From NCBI GenBank assembly GCA_016705245.1, contig JADIYM010000002.1, positions 1 to 64,000 of the forward strand: a stretch of 64,000 nucleotides of DNA, written 5' to 3'. Source of the DNA: Blastocatellia bacterium (GTDB taxonomy: Bacteria; Acidobacteriota; Blastocatellia; UBA7656; JADIYM01). How positions within the stretch are numbered: position 1 is the first letter of the stretch; every line of letters starts with the position of its first letter. A program made the translations under genes and the position numbers. Of the stretch, positions 54,293 through 63,432 are shown in pieces. The notes beneath the pieces were generated by a model. The model saw only the letters and a list, made by a program, of their open reading frames with translations. It did no database searches and was not told the DNA's origin.

Positions 54293-57200
54293 ATGATCGA
54301 CGATCCCAAGTCGAACAACGCCGACGAGACAGAGCGCGTCGGGGACATCACCGAGACGCCCGAAGGCGCCTATCCGATGCCGCCCGAGGCACGTGCAGCC
54401 CGCGCGGCGAGCGCGCACCGAATGGCGCCGGGTACGGTGATCGACGGGAAATACCGAGTCGACGGGTTCCTCGGGGAGGGCGGCATGGGTTCCGTCCTGC
54501 GGGCCACTCAGCTTGCTCTCCGGCGACCCGTCGCAATCAAGGTGATGCGACGCGACAAGTCGCTTGCATCGAACGCGGTCGAGCGCTTCCGCCGAGAAGC
54601 CATCGCCCTCGCGAGACTCAAGCATCCGCAGATCGTCACCATTCACGACATCACCGATTCGCCGGACGTCGGCACATACATCGTGATGGAACTCGTCGAG
54701 GGCGATTCGCTGCAGACGGTCATCTCGCACCAAGGTCGGCTCGAGCCGGCGCGGGCTGTGGCGATCATTCGTCAGGCTTGCGACGCCATCGAGGCGGCGC
54801 ATCAGGCTGGGGTGCTCCACCGCGACATCAAGCCGGCCAACATCGTCCTCGAGTCCGTCGGCGAGCGCGAGATCGCCAAAGTGCTCGATTTTGGAATAGC
54901 CGACCTGCGTGGCGACGACAACGCGTCGTCGCTATTTCCCGAGGGAATCGTCGGCACGCCGCACTATATGGCGCCGGAGCAGGCCGAAGGACTCCCGGCC
55001 GATGCGCGGACCGACGTCTACGCGCTCGGGTGCACGCTCTACGCGATGGTCGTCGGCGCGCCGCCGTTCGCCGATTCGGCCGGCGGCGTGACCGATGTTC
55101 TCTTCTGCCAGAGAAACGTGGTGCCGGTACGTCCAGCGGACCGCGTGCCGGGAATGCTCCCGGCGCTCGAGTCGGCCATTCTCAAGGCGCTCGCCAAACG
55201 TCCCGATGACCGCTTCCAGAGCGCGGCGGCATTCTCTGACGCACTTGCGTCACTGGCGACGCCAACGAACCTGCCACGGCCTATCACGGCTTTCGTCGGT
55301 CGCGACGCCGTCGTCGCGGGCACCGTTGCCACTGTCGAGACGGCGCGACTCGTCACGCTGTTCGGTCCAGGGGGGATCGGCAAGACCCGATTGGCAATCG
55401 AAGTCGCCAGTCGACTGGGTGAGCGATTTCCCGACGGAATCTGGATGGCGCAGCTCGAATCGGTTCGCGACGCGGCGATGGTGCCCCTCGAGGTCGCGCG
55501 CTCCGCGGGTGTCCGTGAACGATCCGAACACCACCCGATTTCGTGGCTTCGCGAGGCACTCGCGAATCGCCGGGTTCTGCTCATCGTCGACAACTGCGAA
55601 CACGTGCTCGAGGCGGTGGCGAGCCTTGCCTTGGAACTACTCGAATCGACGCCCGGTGTCCACATGCTCGTCACGAGTCGTGAAGCGCTCGGCGTTCGGG
55701 GTGAGTCGGTCGTCGCCGTGCCCGTCCTCGAGCTTCCGGTCGCGACCGACCAGTTGCAGCTCGAGGATCTCGGGCGCATCGAGTCCGTTCGCCTGTTCGT
55801 TGAACGGGCGCGTCAGTGCCGTCCGGACTTCCAGCTCACGACCGAAAATCGCGACACCGTCGTCGACCTGTGCCGCAGTCTCGATGGCCTGCCGCTCGCC
55901 ATCGAGCTCGCTGCGGCGCGAGTGCGGTCGTTGAACACAAGACAGATTCGCGACCGGCTGTCGGACAGGTTCCGGTTGCTGGGCTCCGCGAAGGGCTCCG
56001 GACGGCAGAGCACGCTCGAGGCCGCCATCGACTGGAGCTACGACCTGCTGACGCCCGACGAGCGAGCGTTGTTTCGCCGAGTGTCCGTGTTCGAGGGAGG
56101 ATGGACGCTCGACGCGGCGGAGGCTCTCGCTTCGGCGGCCGGGATGTCGGCCTGGGACGTCCTCGACCTACTCGACCGGCTCGTAGACAAGTCGCTCGTG
56201 ATCGTCGAGAGCCATGGCGAAGCGTCGCGCTACGGAATGCTCGAGTCCATTCGACACTACGGCCGTCGTCAACTCGAAGCCGCGCTCGAGTCCGAGAGAT
56301 GGCTCGCATGGCATGGCGACTGGGCCACTGGGCTGGCGGAGCGAGCCGAGCTCGCTTTGCTCGGGCCCGAATCGCGCGTCTGGCTCGACCGGCTCGAGGC
56401 CGACCACGACAACATGCGGGCGGCCTTGGGCCGTTTTCGCGAACTTGGTGATGCGGCGGCGCTCCTGAGGCTCGCAACGTCGCTTGGAGTCTTCTGGCGG
56501 GTTCACGGGTATTTCTCGGAGGGCCGCGCGTGGCTCGGGGACGCGCTCGTGCGGGCGAGAGGACTCGCCGACGCCCCTCGCGCGCGGGCGCTGAACGCAC
56601 TTGGAGTGCTCGCCTACTACCAGGGCGACATCCGCGAGGCCCGCACACACCTCGAGGCAAGCGTCGCGCTGCACCGCACGTCCGACGACCGCGCGTCTCT
56701 CGGCCGGATGCTCTTCAATCTCGGCGCCATCACGAACGGACTGGGCGAATACGAACGGGCAACGGAGCTGTATCGCAAGAGCCTCGAGATCTTCGAAGCG
56801 ACGGACTTGCCTACCGGTGTTGCTCGGGCGATCAACGGACTCGGGCTCGTGGCCATGGACTGCGGTCGCCTCGACGACGCCAGCAGGCTGTTCGAGCGGT
56901 CGATCGCGGTCTCGAGGGAGGCGCGCGATCTGCGGAGTGTGGCCGGCACGCTGCTGAACCTTGGAACGGTGGCCAGACGGTCTGGTGACGGCGACCGAGC
57001 CGAGCGATTGACCGACGAGAGTCTGCAGCTCGCGCGAGACCTCGACGACCGGCAGCTCATCGCGAACGCGGTACACGGACTGGCGTGCGTGTTCCTCGAC
57101 CGTGGCGACGCGAGTCGGGCTCGGGCGCGGTTTCGCGATGCGATGACCATGAGCGAGCAGCTCGACGCGGCTGATGGCGTTGCGCAGGGACTCGAGGGCC

Positions 57201-57478
57201 TGGCAGGAGTCGCGCTTCTAGGCGGCGAACCTACGAGGGCGCTCCAGCTTATTGGGGCCGCCGACGCGGTCCGCGAGGCCAAGGGCATCGTCGTGCATCC
57301 CGTGGAGCGCGCGGAGCTCGACAGGCTACAGTTGATAGCGACCGGGCAATCGGGAGAGGCCGCGGCATCGGCGGCGATCGACGCCGGCCGGCGACTTGCG
57401 CCTGCCGCCGCGCGAGACCTCGCGCTCGCACGCGGGACCGGCGCCGTCGAAGCCCTGTCGCCCGCTGACGCCGGCTGA
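54293..57478 (+). CDS. Ser/Thr kinase-STAND NTPase-TPR fusion protein
   Basis: The 1061-residue protein joins three modules. Kinase (about 45-315): GFLGEGGMGSVLRATQ, VAIKVMRRD, LHRDIKPANIVLES, LDFGIADL and VGTPHYMAPEQ, all active-site residues present. STAND/NB-ARC ATPase (about 325-690): P-loop TLFGPGGIGKTRLAIEVA at about residue 355, Walker B VLLIVDNCEHV, HMLVTSREALGV and LPLAIELAAARV. TPR region (about 720-1010): RARALNALGVLAYYQGDIRE, MLFNLGAITNGLGEYERATE, INGLGLVAMDCGRLDDASRL. No membrane helix is seen. STAND proteins oligomerise on ligand binding; here the output may be kinase activation. It has no DNA-binding domain. Confidence 0.92.
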   Translation: MIDDPKSNNADETERVGDITETPEGAYPMPPEARAARAASAHRMAPGTVIDGKYRVDGFLGEGGMGSVLRATQLALRRPVAIKVMRRDKSLASNAVERFRREAIALARLKHPQIVTIHDITDSPDVGTYIVMELVEGDSLQTVISHQGRLEPARAVAIIRQACDAIEAAHQAGVLHRDIKPANIVLESVGEREIAKVLDFGIADLRGDDNASSLFPEGIVGTPHYMAPEQAEGLPADARTDVYALGCTLYAMVVGAPPFADSAGGVTDVLFCQRNVVPVRPADRVPGMLPALESAILKALAKRPDDRFQSAAAFSDALASLATPTNLPRPITAFVGRDAVVAGTVATVETARLVTLFGPGGIGKTRLAIEVASRLGERFPDGIWMAQLESVRDAAMVPLEVARSAGVRERSEHHPISWLREALANRRVLLIVDNCEHVLEAVASLALELLESTPGVHMLVTSREALGVRGESVVAVPVLELPVATDQLQLEDLGRIESVRLFVERARQCRPDFQLTTENRDTVVDLCRSLDGLPLAIELAAARVRSLNTRQIRDRLSDRFRLLGSAKGSGRQSTLEAAIDWSYDLLTPDERALFRRVSVFEGGWTLDAAEALASAAGMSAWDVLDLLDRLVDKSLVIVESHGEASRYGMLESIRHYGRRQLEAALESERWLAWHGDWATGLAERAELALLGPESRVWLDRLEADHDNMRAALGRFRELGDAAALLRLATSLGVFWRVHGYFSEGRAWLGDALVRARGLADAPRARALNALGVLAYYQGDIREARTHLEASVALHRTSDDRASLGRMLFNLGAITNGLGEYERATELYRKSLEIFEATDLPTGVARAINGLGLVAMDCGRLDDASRLFERSIAVSREARDLRSVAGTLLNLGTVARRSGDGDRAERLTDESLQLARDLDDRQLIANAVHGLACVFLDRGDASRARARFRDAMTMSEQLDAADGVAQGLEGLAGVALLGGEPTRALQLIGAADAVREAKGIVVHPVERAELDRLQLIATGQSGEAAASAAIDAGRRLAPAAARDLALARGTGAVEALSPADAG

Positions 57479-57587
57479 CGGCCACACCGGGCGGCTGGTA
57501 CACTTCGCGTTCGCTTGTGAACGGGATGCGACGCGACTATTTTCCACAACTCGATGGCACGGCGGGACGACGGGCCACGGCCGGGGT

Positions 57588-60020
57588 GTGCTCGTGAGCT
57601 CGACCAACACCGGCCGATCGGATGAGTTGCTCGGGCGGCTCAACCCGCAGCAGCAGGAGGCCGTTCGACACACGGACGGTCCGCTTCTCATCATCGCGGG
57701 CGCCGGATCGGGCAAGACACGGGTCATCACGCACCGTATCGCCTATCTCGTCGACATCGTGGGCGTGCGCGCCGAGAACATCCTGGCCGTGACGTTCACG
57801 AACAAGGCGGCGCAGGAAATGCGGACACGTGTTGATGCACTCCTTGCCGGCGAAATGCGCACCGGACGCCCTCTCGTGTCGACGTTCCACAGCCTGTGCG
57901 TCCGAATCCTGCGCAGAGACGTCGAGCGGCTCGGAGAAGGATTCACGCGCAATTTCACGATTTACGACGCTGACGATTCGGCACGGGTCGTGAAGGGGTG
58001 CATGTCGGACCTGCACGTCGACGAGAAAGTCCTGCCCGTCAGGGCGGCGCACTCGGCGATCAGCAGCGCGAAGAACCGGGGCATCGCCGCGACAGAATAC
58101 GCCGCGCAGGCCGGCGGTGGGTTTGGTCCCGGCGCAGAACAGCGCCGCGAGGCGATCGCGCGCGTGTACGCCATGTACGAGACGCGCAAGCGCGCGGCGA
58201 ACGCGCTCGACTTCGACGATCTGCTGCTCTGCGCGGTCAGGCTCCTGCGGCGAGACAAGGAAACACGAGAGCACTACAACAACCGGTTCCGGTACGTGAT
58301 GATCGACGAGTACCAGGATACGAATCAGCCGCAGCTTTCGCTGATTCGACTTCTCACCGAGCGAACGCAGAACCTGTGCGTCGTCGGCGATGACGATCAG
58401 GGGATCTACGCGTGGCGCGGCGCCGACATCGCGAACATTCTCGGATTCGAAAAGCACTATCCGGGCGCGAGCATCGTCCGGCTCGAGCAGAACTACCGCT
58501 CGACACAGAACATCCTCGATGCAGCGGGCGCGGTCATCAAGAACAATCGCGCGCGCAAGGGCAAGAAGCTCTGGACCGAGCATTCGGCGGGCGACAAGGT
58601 CGGGTACTACCAGGCAGTCGACGGCGACGACGAGGCTCGCTGGGTCGCGGCGAGAGCGAGCGACGCGCTTGCGAGCGATCCACAGGGCCGAGTGGCCGTT
58701 CTGTACCGGATGAACGCGCAATCGCGACTCTTCGAGGAATCGTGCCGTCGCGCCGGGCTGCGCTACAACATCGTCGGCGGGTTCTCGTTCTACGACCGCG
58801 CCGAGATCAAGGACACCGTCGCGTACCTCAAGCTCGCGCTCAATCACGATGACGTCGTGGCGTTTGCCCGGGTCGTGAACACGCCGAGGCGTGGCATCGG
58901 CAAGACGACGCTCGACGCCATCGACCGGCAGATGAAGGAAGGCGAGGCGGGTCTCTGGGAGACGCTCGCCACAATGATCGAGCGGCGTCTGCTGCCGCAG
59001 CGGGCGGCGCAGGCGCTTGCCGGGTTCGTCGCGACGATCGAGGGACTAACTCGAAAGGCCGATGAGTTGTCGGTCTCAGAGGTCGTGCACGCGGCCATCG
59101 TCGACTCGGGGATCGAGGCGTCGCTCATCCAGGAGTCAACCGAGGAGGCGGAGGGACGGCTTCTGAACCTCGAGGAGCTCGTGAACGCGGCGGCCGAATC
59201 CGAAGAGCAGGACGAGACGTTGCGCGACTTCATCGACCACGCGGCTCTTGCGTCCGACACGGACCAGTACGACGAGAAGGCGCAGGTCACGCTGATGACC
59301 ATGCACTCGGCAAAGGGCCTGGAGTTTCCCGTCGTATTCATCGTCGGATTCGAGGACGGCCTTTGTCCGCACGCCAGGTCGCAGGACGACGCTTCGCAGA
59401 TGGAGGAGGAACGCCGACTCGTCTACGTAGCTATCACCCGCGCCGAGCAGCGGCTCTACGTAACGCACGCGATGCGTCGCCGACTCTATGGCAACGAAGT
59501 GCCGGCCGTGCCGTCGCCGTTCCTCAACGAGCTGCCGATCGAGTTGATGAAGGACCAGTCGCTCGGCTCGAGCTGGCTGAGCTTCGCTGGCAGTCCGTCG
59601 ACGCGTCACAACCGCGACGCCGTGGCGGCGCTGAGCCGCGATCGAACAGAGCCTCCGAAGCGCACCTCGAACTACGACGGAAAGACGTTCAACAGCGCGG
59701 ATTCGATCAAGGCGTTTTTTGCGAAGCGTGACGGAGGTGCGGCAGCGGGGTCCGCATCCGAGGGCGCAACGGCGCCTGCTCGACCGCCAGTGGCCGGAGG
59801 CGGCCCGCGCCCGTCTGCTCCATCGCCGTCGCGGCGTGAAGCGCCGCCGTCCGGGCCAGCCGGTTATCCGCCCGGAACGCGGGTGAAGCACGCGAAGTAC
59901 GGGATCGGGTTGCTGTTGCGACGCGAGGGAACCGGAGATGACGCAAAGCTGACGGTTTCGTTCCCGGGATACGGTGCGAAGAAGTTCGTCGCGAAGTTTG
60001 CGCAGCTCGAGAAGGTGTAG
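57588..60020 (+). CDS. UvrD/PcrA-type superfamily I DNA helicase
   Basis: GTG at 57588 (or 57594) gives about 810 residues. The helicase motifs are LNPQQQEAV (Q motif), IIAGAGSGKTRVITHRIAYL (I), AVTFTNKAAQEMR (Ia), MIDEYQDTN (II), VVGDDDQGIYAWRGA (III), LEQNYRST (IV), VTLMTMHSAKGLEFPVVFI (V) and LVYVAITRAEQRLYVTHA (VI). A long linker (about 690-755, Ala/Pro-rich) leads to the C-terminal Tudor-like tail (GTRVKHAKYGIGLLL), which in PcrA binds RNA polymerase. Role: 3'-5' unwinding in repair and replication. Its start lies about 110 bp after the kinase-STAND stop. Confidence 0.94.
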   Translation: MLVSSTNTGRSDELLGRLNPQQQEAVRHTDGPLLIIAGAGSGKTRVITHRIAYLVDIVGVRAENILAVTFTNKAAQEMRTRVDALLAGEMRTGRPLVSTFHSLCVRILRRDVERLGEGFTRNFTIYDADDSARVVKGCMSDLHVDEKVLPVRAAHSAISSAKNRGIAATEYAAQAGGGFGPGAEQRREAIARVYAMYETRKRAANALDFDDLLLCAVRLLRRDKETREHYNNRFRYVMIDEYQDTNQPQLSLIRLLTERTQNLCVVGDDDQGIYAWRGADIANILGFEKHYPGASIVRLEQNYRSTQNILDAAGAVIKNNRARKGKKLWTEHSAGDKVGYYQAVDGDDEARWVAARASDALASDPQGRVAVLYRMNAQSRLFEESCRRAGLRYNIVGGFSFYDRAEIKDTVAYLKLALNHDDVVAFARVVNTPRRGIGKTTLDAIDRQMKEGEAGLWETLATMIERRLLPQRAAQALAGFVATIEGLTRKADELSVSEVVHAAIVDSGIEASLIQESTEEAEGRLLNLEELVNAAAESEEQDETLRDFIDHAALASDTDQYDEKAQVTLMTMHSAKGLEFPVVFIVGFEDGLCPHARSQDDASQMEEERRLVYVAITRAEQRLYVTHAMRRRLYGNEVPAVPSPFLNELPIELMKDQSLGSSWLSFAGSPSTRHNRDAVAALSRDRTEPPKRTSNYDGKTFNSADSIKAFFAKRDGGAAAGSASEGATAPARPPVAGGGPRPSAPSPSRREAPPSGPAGYPPGTRVKHAKYGIGLLLRREGTGDDAKLTVSFPGYGAKKFVAKFAQLEKV

Positions 60021-60030
60021 TCGGTCTTTG

Positions 60031-60117
60031 CGACTCAGTGTCTCTGTGCCTCCGTGTGCGAAGCTCTTGACCTCAGAGCTACGCACACAGAGGCACGGAG
60101 ACGCGAAGGCACCGAGA
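60031..60117. repeat. Class B inverted repeat (CTCTGTGTGCGAAGCTC type)
   Basis: gtctctgtgcctccgtgtgcgaagctct on the left pairs with agagctacgcacacagaggcacggagac on the right around a tgacctc loop. It follows the helicase gene and precedes the pan operon, both on the plus strand, and could end helicase transcripts. Confidence 0.85.
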
Positions 60118-60245
60118 CGATCGATTCCTCGCTCACTGGCTATCACGAAATCCTATAGACTATCGCGAATGAATAGTTCGGCCCAATTTGCTGCCGTGCT
60201 ACGTTCGAACACGGTTTACCAGCGAATCACGAGGGAGGGGTGTCC

Positions 60246-61145
60246 ATGAGCTACATACCGGCTTCCGACAAGGCCAAGATCACGGCGCCGGCCCTGCAGG
60301 CGCGCAAGGGCGGCGAGCCCATCGTGGCGCTCACGGCGTACGACTACCCGTCGGCGCGCCTCGTGGACGAGGCCGGCGTGGACCTCCTGCTCGTCGGCGA
60401 CAGCGTCGCCAACGTAATGCTCGGCTACGAGTCGACGATCCCGGTGACGCTCGACGAGATGCTTCTGGTGTCGCGCGCCGTCCGTCGAGCCGTCTCGACG
60501 GCACTCGTCGTCGGCGACCTTCCGTTCGGCACGTACCACGAGAGTGTGGAGCAGGCTATTCGCTCCTCCATCCGCTTCGTGAAGGAGGGAGGCGTCGAGG
60601 CCGTGAAACTCGAGGGAGGCCGCAAGCGCGCCGCGATCGTTCGCGCCATCGTGGACGCCGAGATCCCCGTCCTCGGTCACATCGGACTGACGCCGCAATC
60701 AGTGCACCGGCTCGGCGGCTATCGGGTTCAGGGCAAGACGATCGATGCCGCGCGGGCGCTCATCGACGACGCGCTCGCTCTCGAGGAGGCAGGCGCGTTC
60801 GCCGTCGTCCTCGAGGCCGTCCCCGCCGAGATCGCGCGTCTCGTGACGAAGCGCCTTGCGATTCCGACCATCGGCATTGGAGCGGGTCCATACTGCGACG
60901 GGCAGATTCTCGTGTACACGGACCTCATCGGACTGTCGTTCGGGCATACGCCGAAGTTCGTTCGGCAGTACGCCGACGCGAAGTCGCTCATTGCCGGCGC
61001 CATCGGCCGCTACGCCGCCGACGTGCGTTCGCGTGCGTTCCCGAATGAGGCCGAAAGCTACGCCGTCGCCGAGGGCGTGTCGGACCGGCTTCTCGAAATC
61101 GACGGAGAGGACGTGAATGCCTCGGTCGACGAGCGGACCGCTTAG
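60246..61145 (+). CDS. panB: 3-methyl-2-oxobutanoate hydroxymethyltransferase
   Basis: ATG at 60246 with GGGAGGGG five bases upstream gives 299 residues. PanB adds a hydroxymethyl group from methylene-THF to ketoisovalerate, making ketopantoate. Motifs: IVALTAYDYPSARLVDEAGV, LLLVGDSVANVMLGYEST, VGDLPFGTYHES, VKLEGGRKR, GHIGLTPQSVH and IGIGAGPYCDGQILVYTDLI. First gene of panB-panC-panD, with 9 bp before panC. Confidence 0.96.
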   Translation: MSYIPASDKAKITAPALQARKGGEPIVALTAYDYPSARLVDEAGVDLLLVGDSVANVMLGYESTIPVTLDEMLLVSRAVRRAVSTALVVGDLPFGTYHESVEQAIRSSIRFVKEGGVEAVKLEGGRKRAAIVRAIVDAEIPVLGHIGLTPQSVHRLGGYRVQGKTIDAARALIDDALALEEAGAFAVVLEAVPAEIARLVTKRLAIPTIGIGAGPYCDGQILVYTDLIGLSFGHTPKFVRQYADAKSLIAGAIGRYAADVRSRAFPNEAESYAVAEGVSDRLLEIDGEDVNASVDERTA

Positions 61146-61154
61146 GAGCCGGCG

Positions 61155-62012
61155 ATGGAGATCATCAAGCGCACACCGCAGATGAAGGCGCTCGCAGCGC
61201 GCCTTCGCGAGGAGGGACATCGCATCGGCTTCGTGCCGACGATGGGCGCGCTCCACGCTGGCCACATGAGCCTGATGCAGCGCGCACGGCAGATGAGTGA
61301 CATCGTCGTCGTCTCGATCTTCATCAACCCGATTCAGTTCGGGCCGAGCGAGGACCTCGATCGTTATCCGCGGGACCTCGCGCACGATGCCGAGATATGC
61401 ATGTCACGCGGCGTCGACTACATCTTCGCGCCGCTCATCGACGAGGTGTACCCGGAGAATTTCTCGAGCTACGTCATCGTCGAGGGACTTTCGGATCGAC
61501 TGTGCGGCGCGAGCCGGGAAGGACACTTCCGCGGCGTGACGACGGTCGTGTCGAAGCTCTTCAACGTCGTGAAGCCGCACTTCGCATTTTTCGGACGCAA
61601 GGACGCGCAGCAGTCAGTGATCATCAAGCGCATGGTGGCCGATCTCTGCATGGATCCCGAGATCGTGGTCTGTCCCATCGTTCGTGACGAGGACGGACTC
61701 GCGTTGTCGTCACGAAACGTCTACCTCTCGGCCGAGGAACGGCAGGCTGCGACGGTGCTGCACCGTTCGCTCGAGAAGGTCCAGGTTCTTTTCGGCGCAG
61801 GCACGCGGGAGGCCGCGGTGCTGCAAGCGGCGATGGAGGAGCTCATCGCGACCGAACCGCTCGTGCGGATCGACTACATCGAGATCGTGGATACCCGCGA
61901 TCTCGAACCCGTCCAGGCGATCGAGGACGGCCGTCCGGTACTCATTGCCGTCGCCGCGTTCGTCGGGAAGACGCGGCTTATCGACAATGTCGTTCTCAAC
62001 GGGGAGATCTGA
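61155..62012 (+). CDS. panC: Pantothenate synthetase
   Basis: The 285-residue protein joins pantoate and beta-alanine with ATP. The class I-type signature [15 protein letters not shown] carries the HxGH motif, with [43 protein letters not shown] and [13 protein letters not shown]. It directly follows panB and ends 7 bp before panD. All residues expected for activity are present. Confidence 0.96.
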   Translation: MEIIKRTPQMKALAARLREEGHRIGFVPTMGALHAGHMSLMQRARQMSDIVVVSIFINPIQFGPSEDLDRYPRDLAHDAEICMSRGVDYIFAPLIDEVYPENFSSYVIVEGLSDRLCGASREGHFRGVTTVVSKLFNVVKPHFAFFGRKDAQQSVIIKRMVADLCMDPEIVVCPIVRDEDGLALSSRNVYLSAEERQAATVLHRSLEKVQVLFGAGTREAAVLQAAMEELIATEPLVRIDYIEIVDTRDLEPVQAIEDGRPVLIAVAAFVGKTRLIDNVVLNGEI

Positions 62013-62019
62013 GGGAACT

Positions 62020-62382
62020 GTGGAGCGCATACTTCTCAAATCGAAACTGCATCGCGCGGAAGTCACGGATGCGGACCTGCATTACGAGGGATCGGTGACG
62101 ATCGACGCGGACCTGATGGTGGCTGCGGACTTCGTCGAGCACGAGCAGGTCCAGATCTACAACGTCACCAACGGAAACCGGTTCACGACGTACACGCTGC
62201 GCGGGCCGCGCGGTTCCGGGTGCATCAAGGTGAATGGTGCCGCCGCTCATCTCGTGACGAAGGGCGATCTCGTCATCATCGCATCCTATGCGAACTATCA
62301 CGAGTCGGAGATCGACGGCCACGTGCCGACCGTCGTCCTGCTCGGAGAAGAGAACCGGATCAAGCAGTTGGTGACAGAGTAG
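62020..62382 (+). CDS. panD: Aspartate 1-decarboxylase (pyruvoyl enzyme)
   Basis: The GTG start at 62020 has GAGGG a few bases upstream and gives 120 residues. PanD is made as a proenzyme and cuts itself between Gly24 and Ser25 in HYEGSVTID, turning Ser into the pyruvoyl cofactor. It forms beta-alanine from aspartate for PanC. Other family features are [20 protein letters not shown] and [10 protein letters not shown] segments. The complete panBCD operon means the cell makes pantothenate from ketoisovalerate and aspartate, apart from PanE, which is not seen here. Confidence 0.95.
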   Translation: MERILLKSKLHRAEVTDADLHYEGSVTIDADLMVAADFVEHEQVQIYNVTNGNRFTTYTLRGPRGSGCIKVNGAAAHLVTKGDLVIIASYANYHESEIDGHVPTVVLLGEENRIKQLVTE

Positions 62383-62399
62383 ATCAGACACCCTGACTC

Positions 62400-62493
62400 T
62401 TGCGCGAAGCGCCTTGGAGTGCGGCGCGTAGCGCCGCTCTGGATCGACATCCAAAGCGGCGCTACGCGCCGCACTCCAAGGCGCTTCGCGCAA
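62400..62493. repeat. Class C palindrome, convergent junction (most perfect copy)
   Basis: ttgcgcgaagcgccttggag pairs with ctccaaggcgcttcgcgcaa, then tgcggcgcgtagcgccgct pairs with agcggcgctacgcgccgca around tggatcgacatcca. Only the few central bases are unpaired in 94 bp. It lies between panD (+) and the HEAT-repeat gene (-). Confidence 0.92.
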
Positions 62494-62514
62494 GAGTTGA
62501 GGCCGTCGAGGCCG

Positions 62515-63306
62515 TCAGTGTTCCCGCTGACCGGGACGCGGGTTCAAGTACCGCTCGACGATCTGTCGTACCGTTTTGTCCGGATCGTCGACGGCCATCG
62601 TCGTGAGCCGCTCGTGAGATCGCGGGTCGCCGATCCGGCACAGGGCACGCGCCGCGGATCGACGCAGGAGGGGATCCGCCGCGTCCAGGGCCGCGATGAG
62701 CGCCTCGACCGATCCGCGATCCTTGATTGAGCCGAGCGACACGGCAGCGTAGCTACGAACGAACGTCGCTTCGCCGGATCGTTGAAGCAACGCCACCAGG
62801 GGCGCGACGGCGCGCGGATCGCGCAACTTCCCAAACGCCGCCGCCGCAGCACGTCGAACCGAAACTTCCGGATCGTCAAGCAGCGCAACCATCGCCGGGA
62901 ACGCCTCTCCATCGCCGCATTCCCCGAGCGCCACGACCGCCCGGGCCCGGCGCCAGGGGCTTGCATCGCGAGTGGCGGCGACAAGCCGTTCGACAGGCGG
63001 CGGAACGAGTCGGCCGAGCGCTGTCGAAGCCGCAGTGCCCGCATTGAAGGGATCCTCGATCGCCTGAATCAGCGAATCGGTCGCTGCCGGATCGCCGATG
63101 CGACCGAGTGCGACGGCGGCCGCGGCACGAGCTGTGTGCTCCGGGTGCGACTCGTCATCCTCCTCGGCTGGACGCCCCAAAAGCGCGCAGAGCGCGGCGA
63201 CGGCCTCCTTCGCCTCAGCCTCTCCGAGCGCGCGAGCAGCATCCCGTCTCACGTAAGGATCCTCGTCAGCGAGTTGTCGAATCAATTCGGCAGTCGTCGG
63301 CTCCAT
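62515..63306 (-). CDS. HEAT-repeat (PBS lyase-like) protein
   Basis: ATG at 63306 gives 263 residues made almost wholly of HEAT/armadillo-type helical repeats of about 31 residues: PYVRRDAARALGEAEAKEAV, TARAAAAVALGRIGDPAATD, RRARAVVALGECGDGEAFPA, VSVRRAAAAAFGKLRDPRAV, YAAVSLGSIKDRGSVEALIA and RRSAARALCRIGDP. Such scaffolds bind other proteins; phycobilisome lyase subunits share the fold, but no pigment pathway is indicated. There is no signal peptide, so it is cytosolic. It converges on panD. Confidence 0.88.
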   Translation of the reverse strand: MEPTTAELIRQLADEDPYVRRDAARALGEAEAKEAVAALCALLGRPAEEDDESHPEHTARAAAAVALGRIGDPAATDSLIQAIEDPFNAGTAASTALGRLVPPPVERLVAATRDASPWRRARAVVALGECGDGEAFPAMVALLDDPEVSVRRAAAAAFGKLRDPRAVAPLVALLQRSGEATFVRSYAAVSLGSIKDRGSVEALIAALDAADPLLRRSAARALCRIGDPRSHERLTTMAVDDPDKTVRQIVERYLNPRPGQREH

Positions 63307-63432
63307 CACAGCGGATGATACGGAAAGGCCCGGCCTTCGGCCAGCAGCACGCAACTTCAGATCCTCCTGACTCGATCATGGGGCAGTCGTCTCGACACCG
63401 GCGCCGCGAGATGGACGCTCAGGAGGTCAACC

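Noticed and set aside
54293..57478. Defence island around the STAND protein
   Set aside because: No nuclease, restriction gene, retron, toxin or other immunity gene is nearby; the flanks are a secreted protein gene and pcrA, so I only raise immunity as one option.
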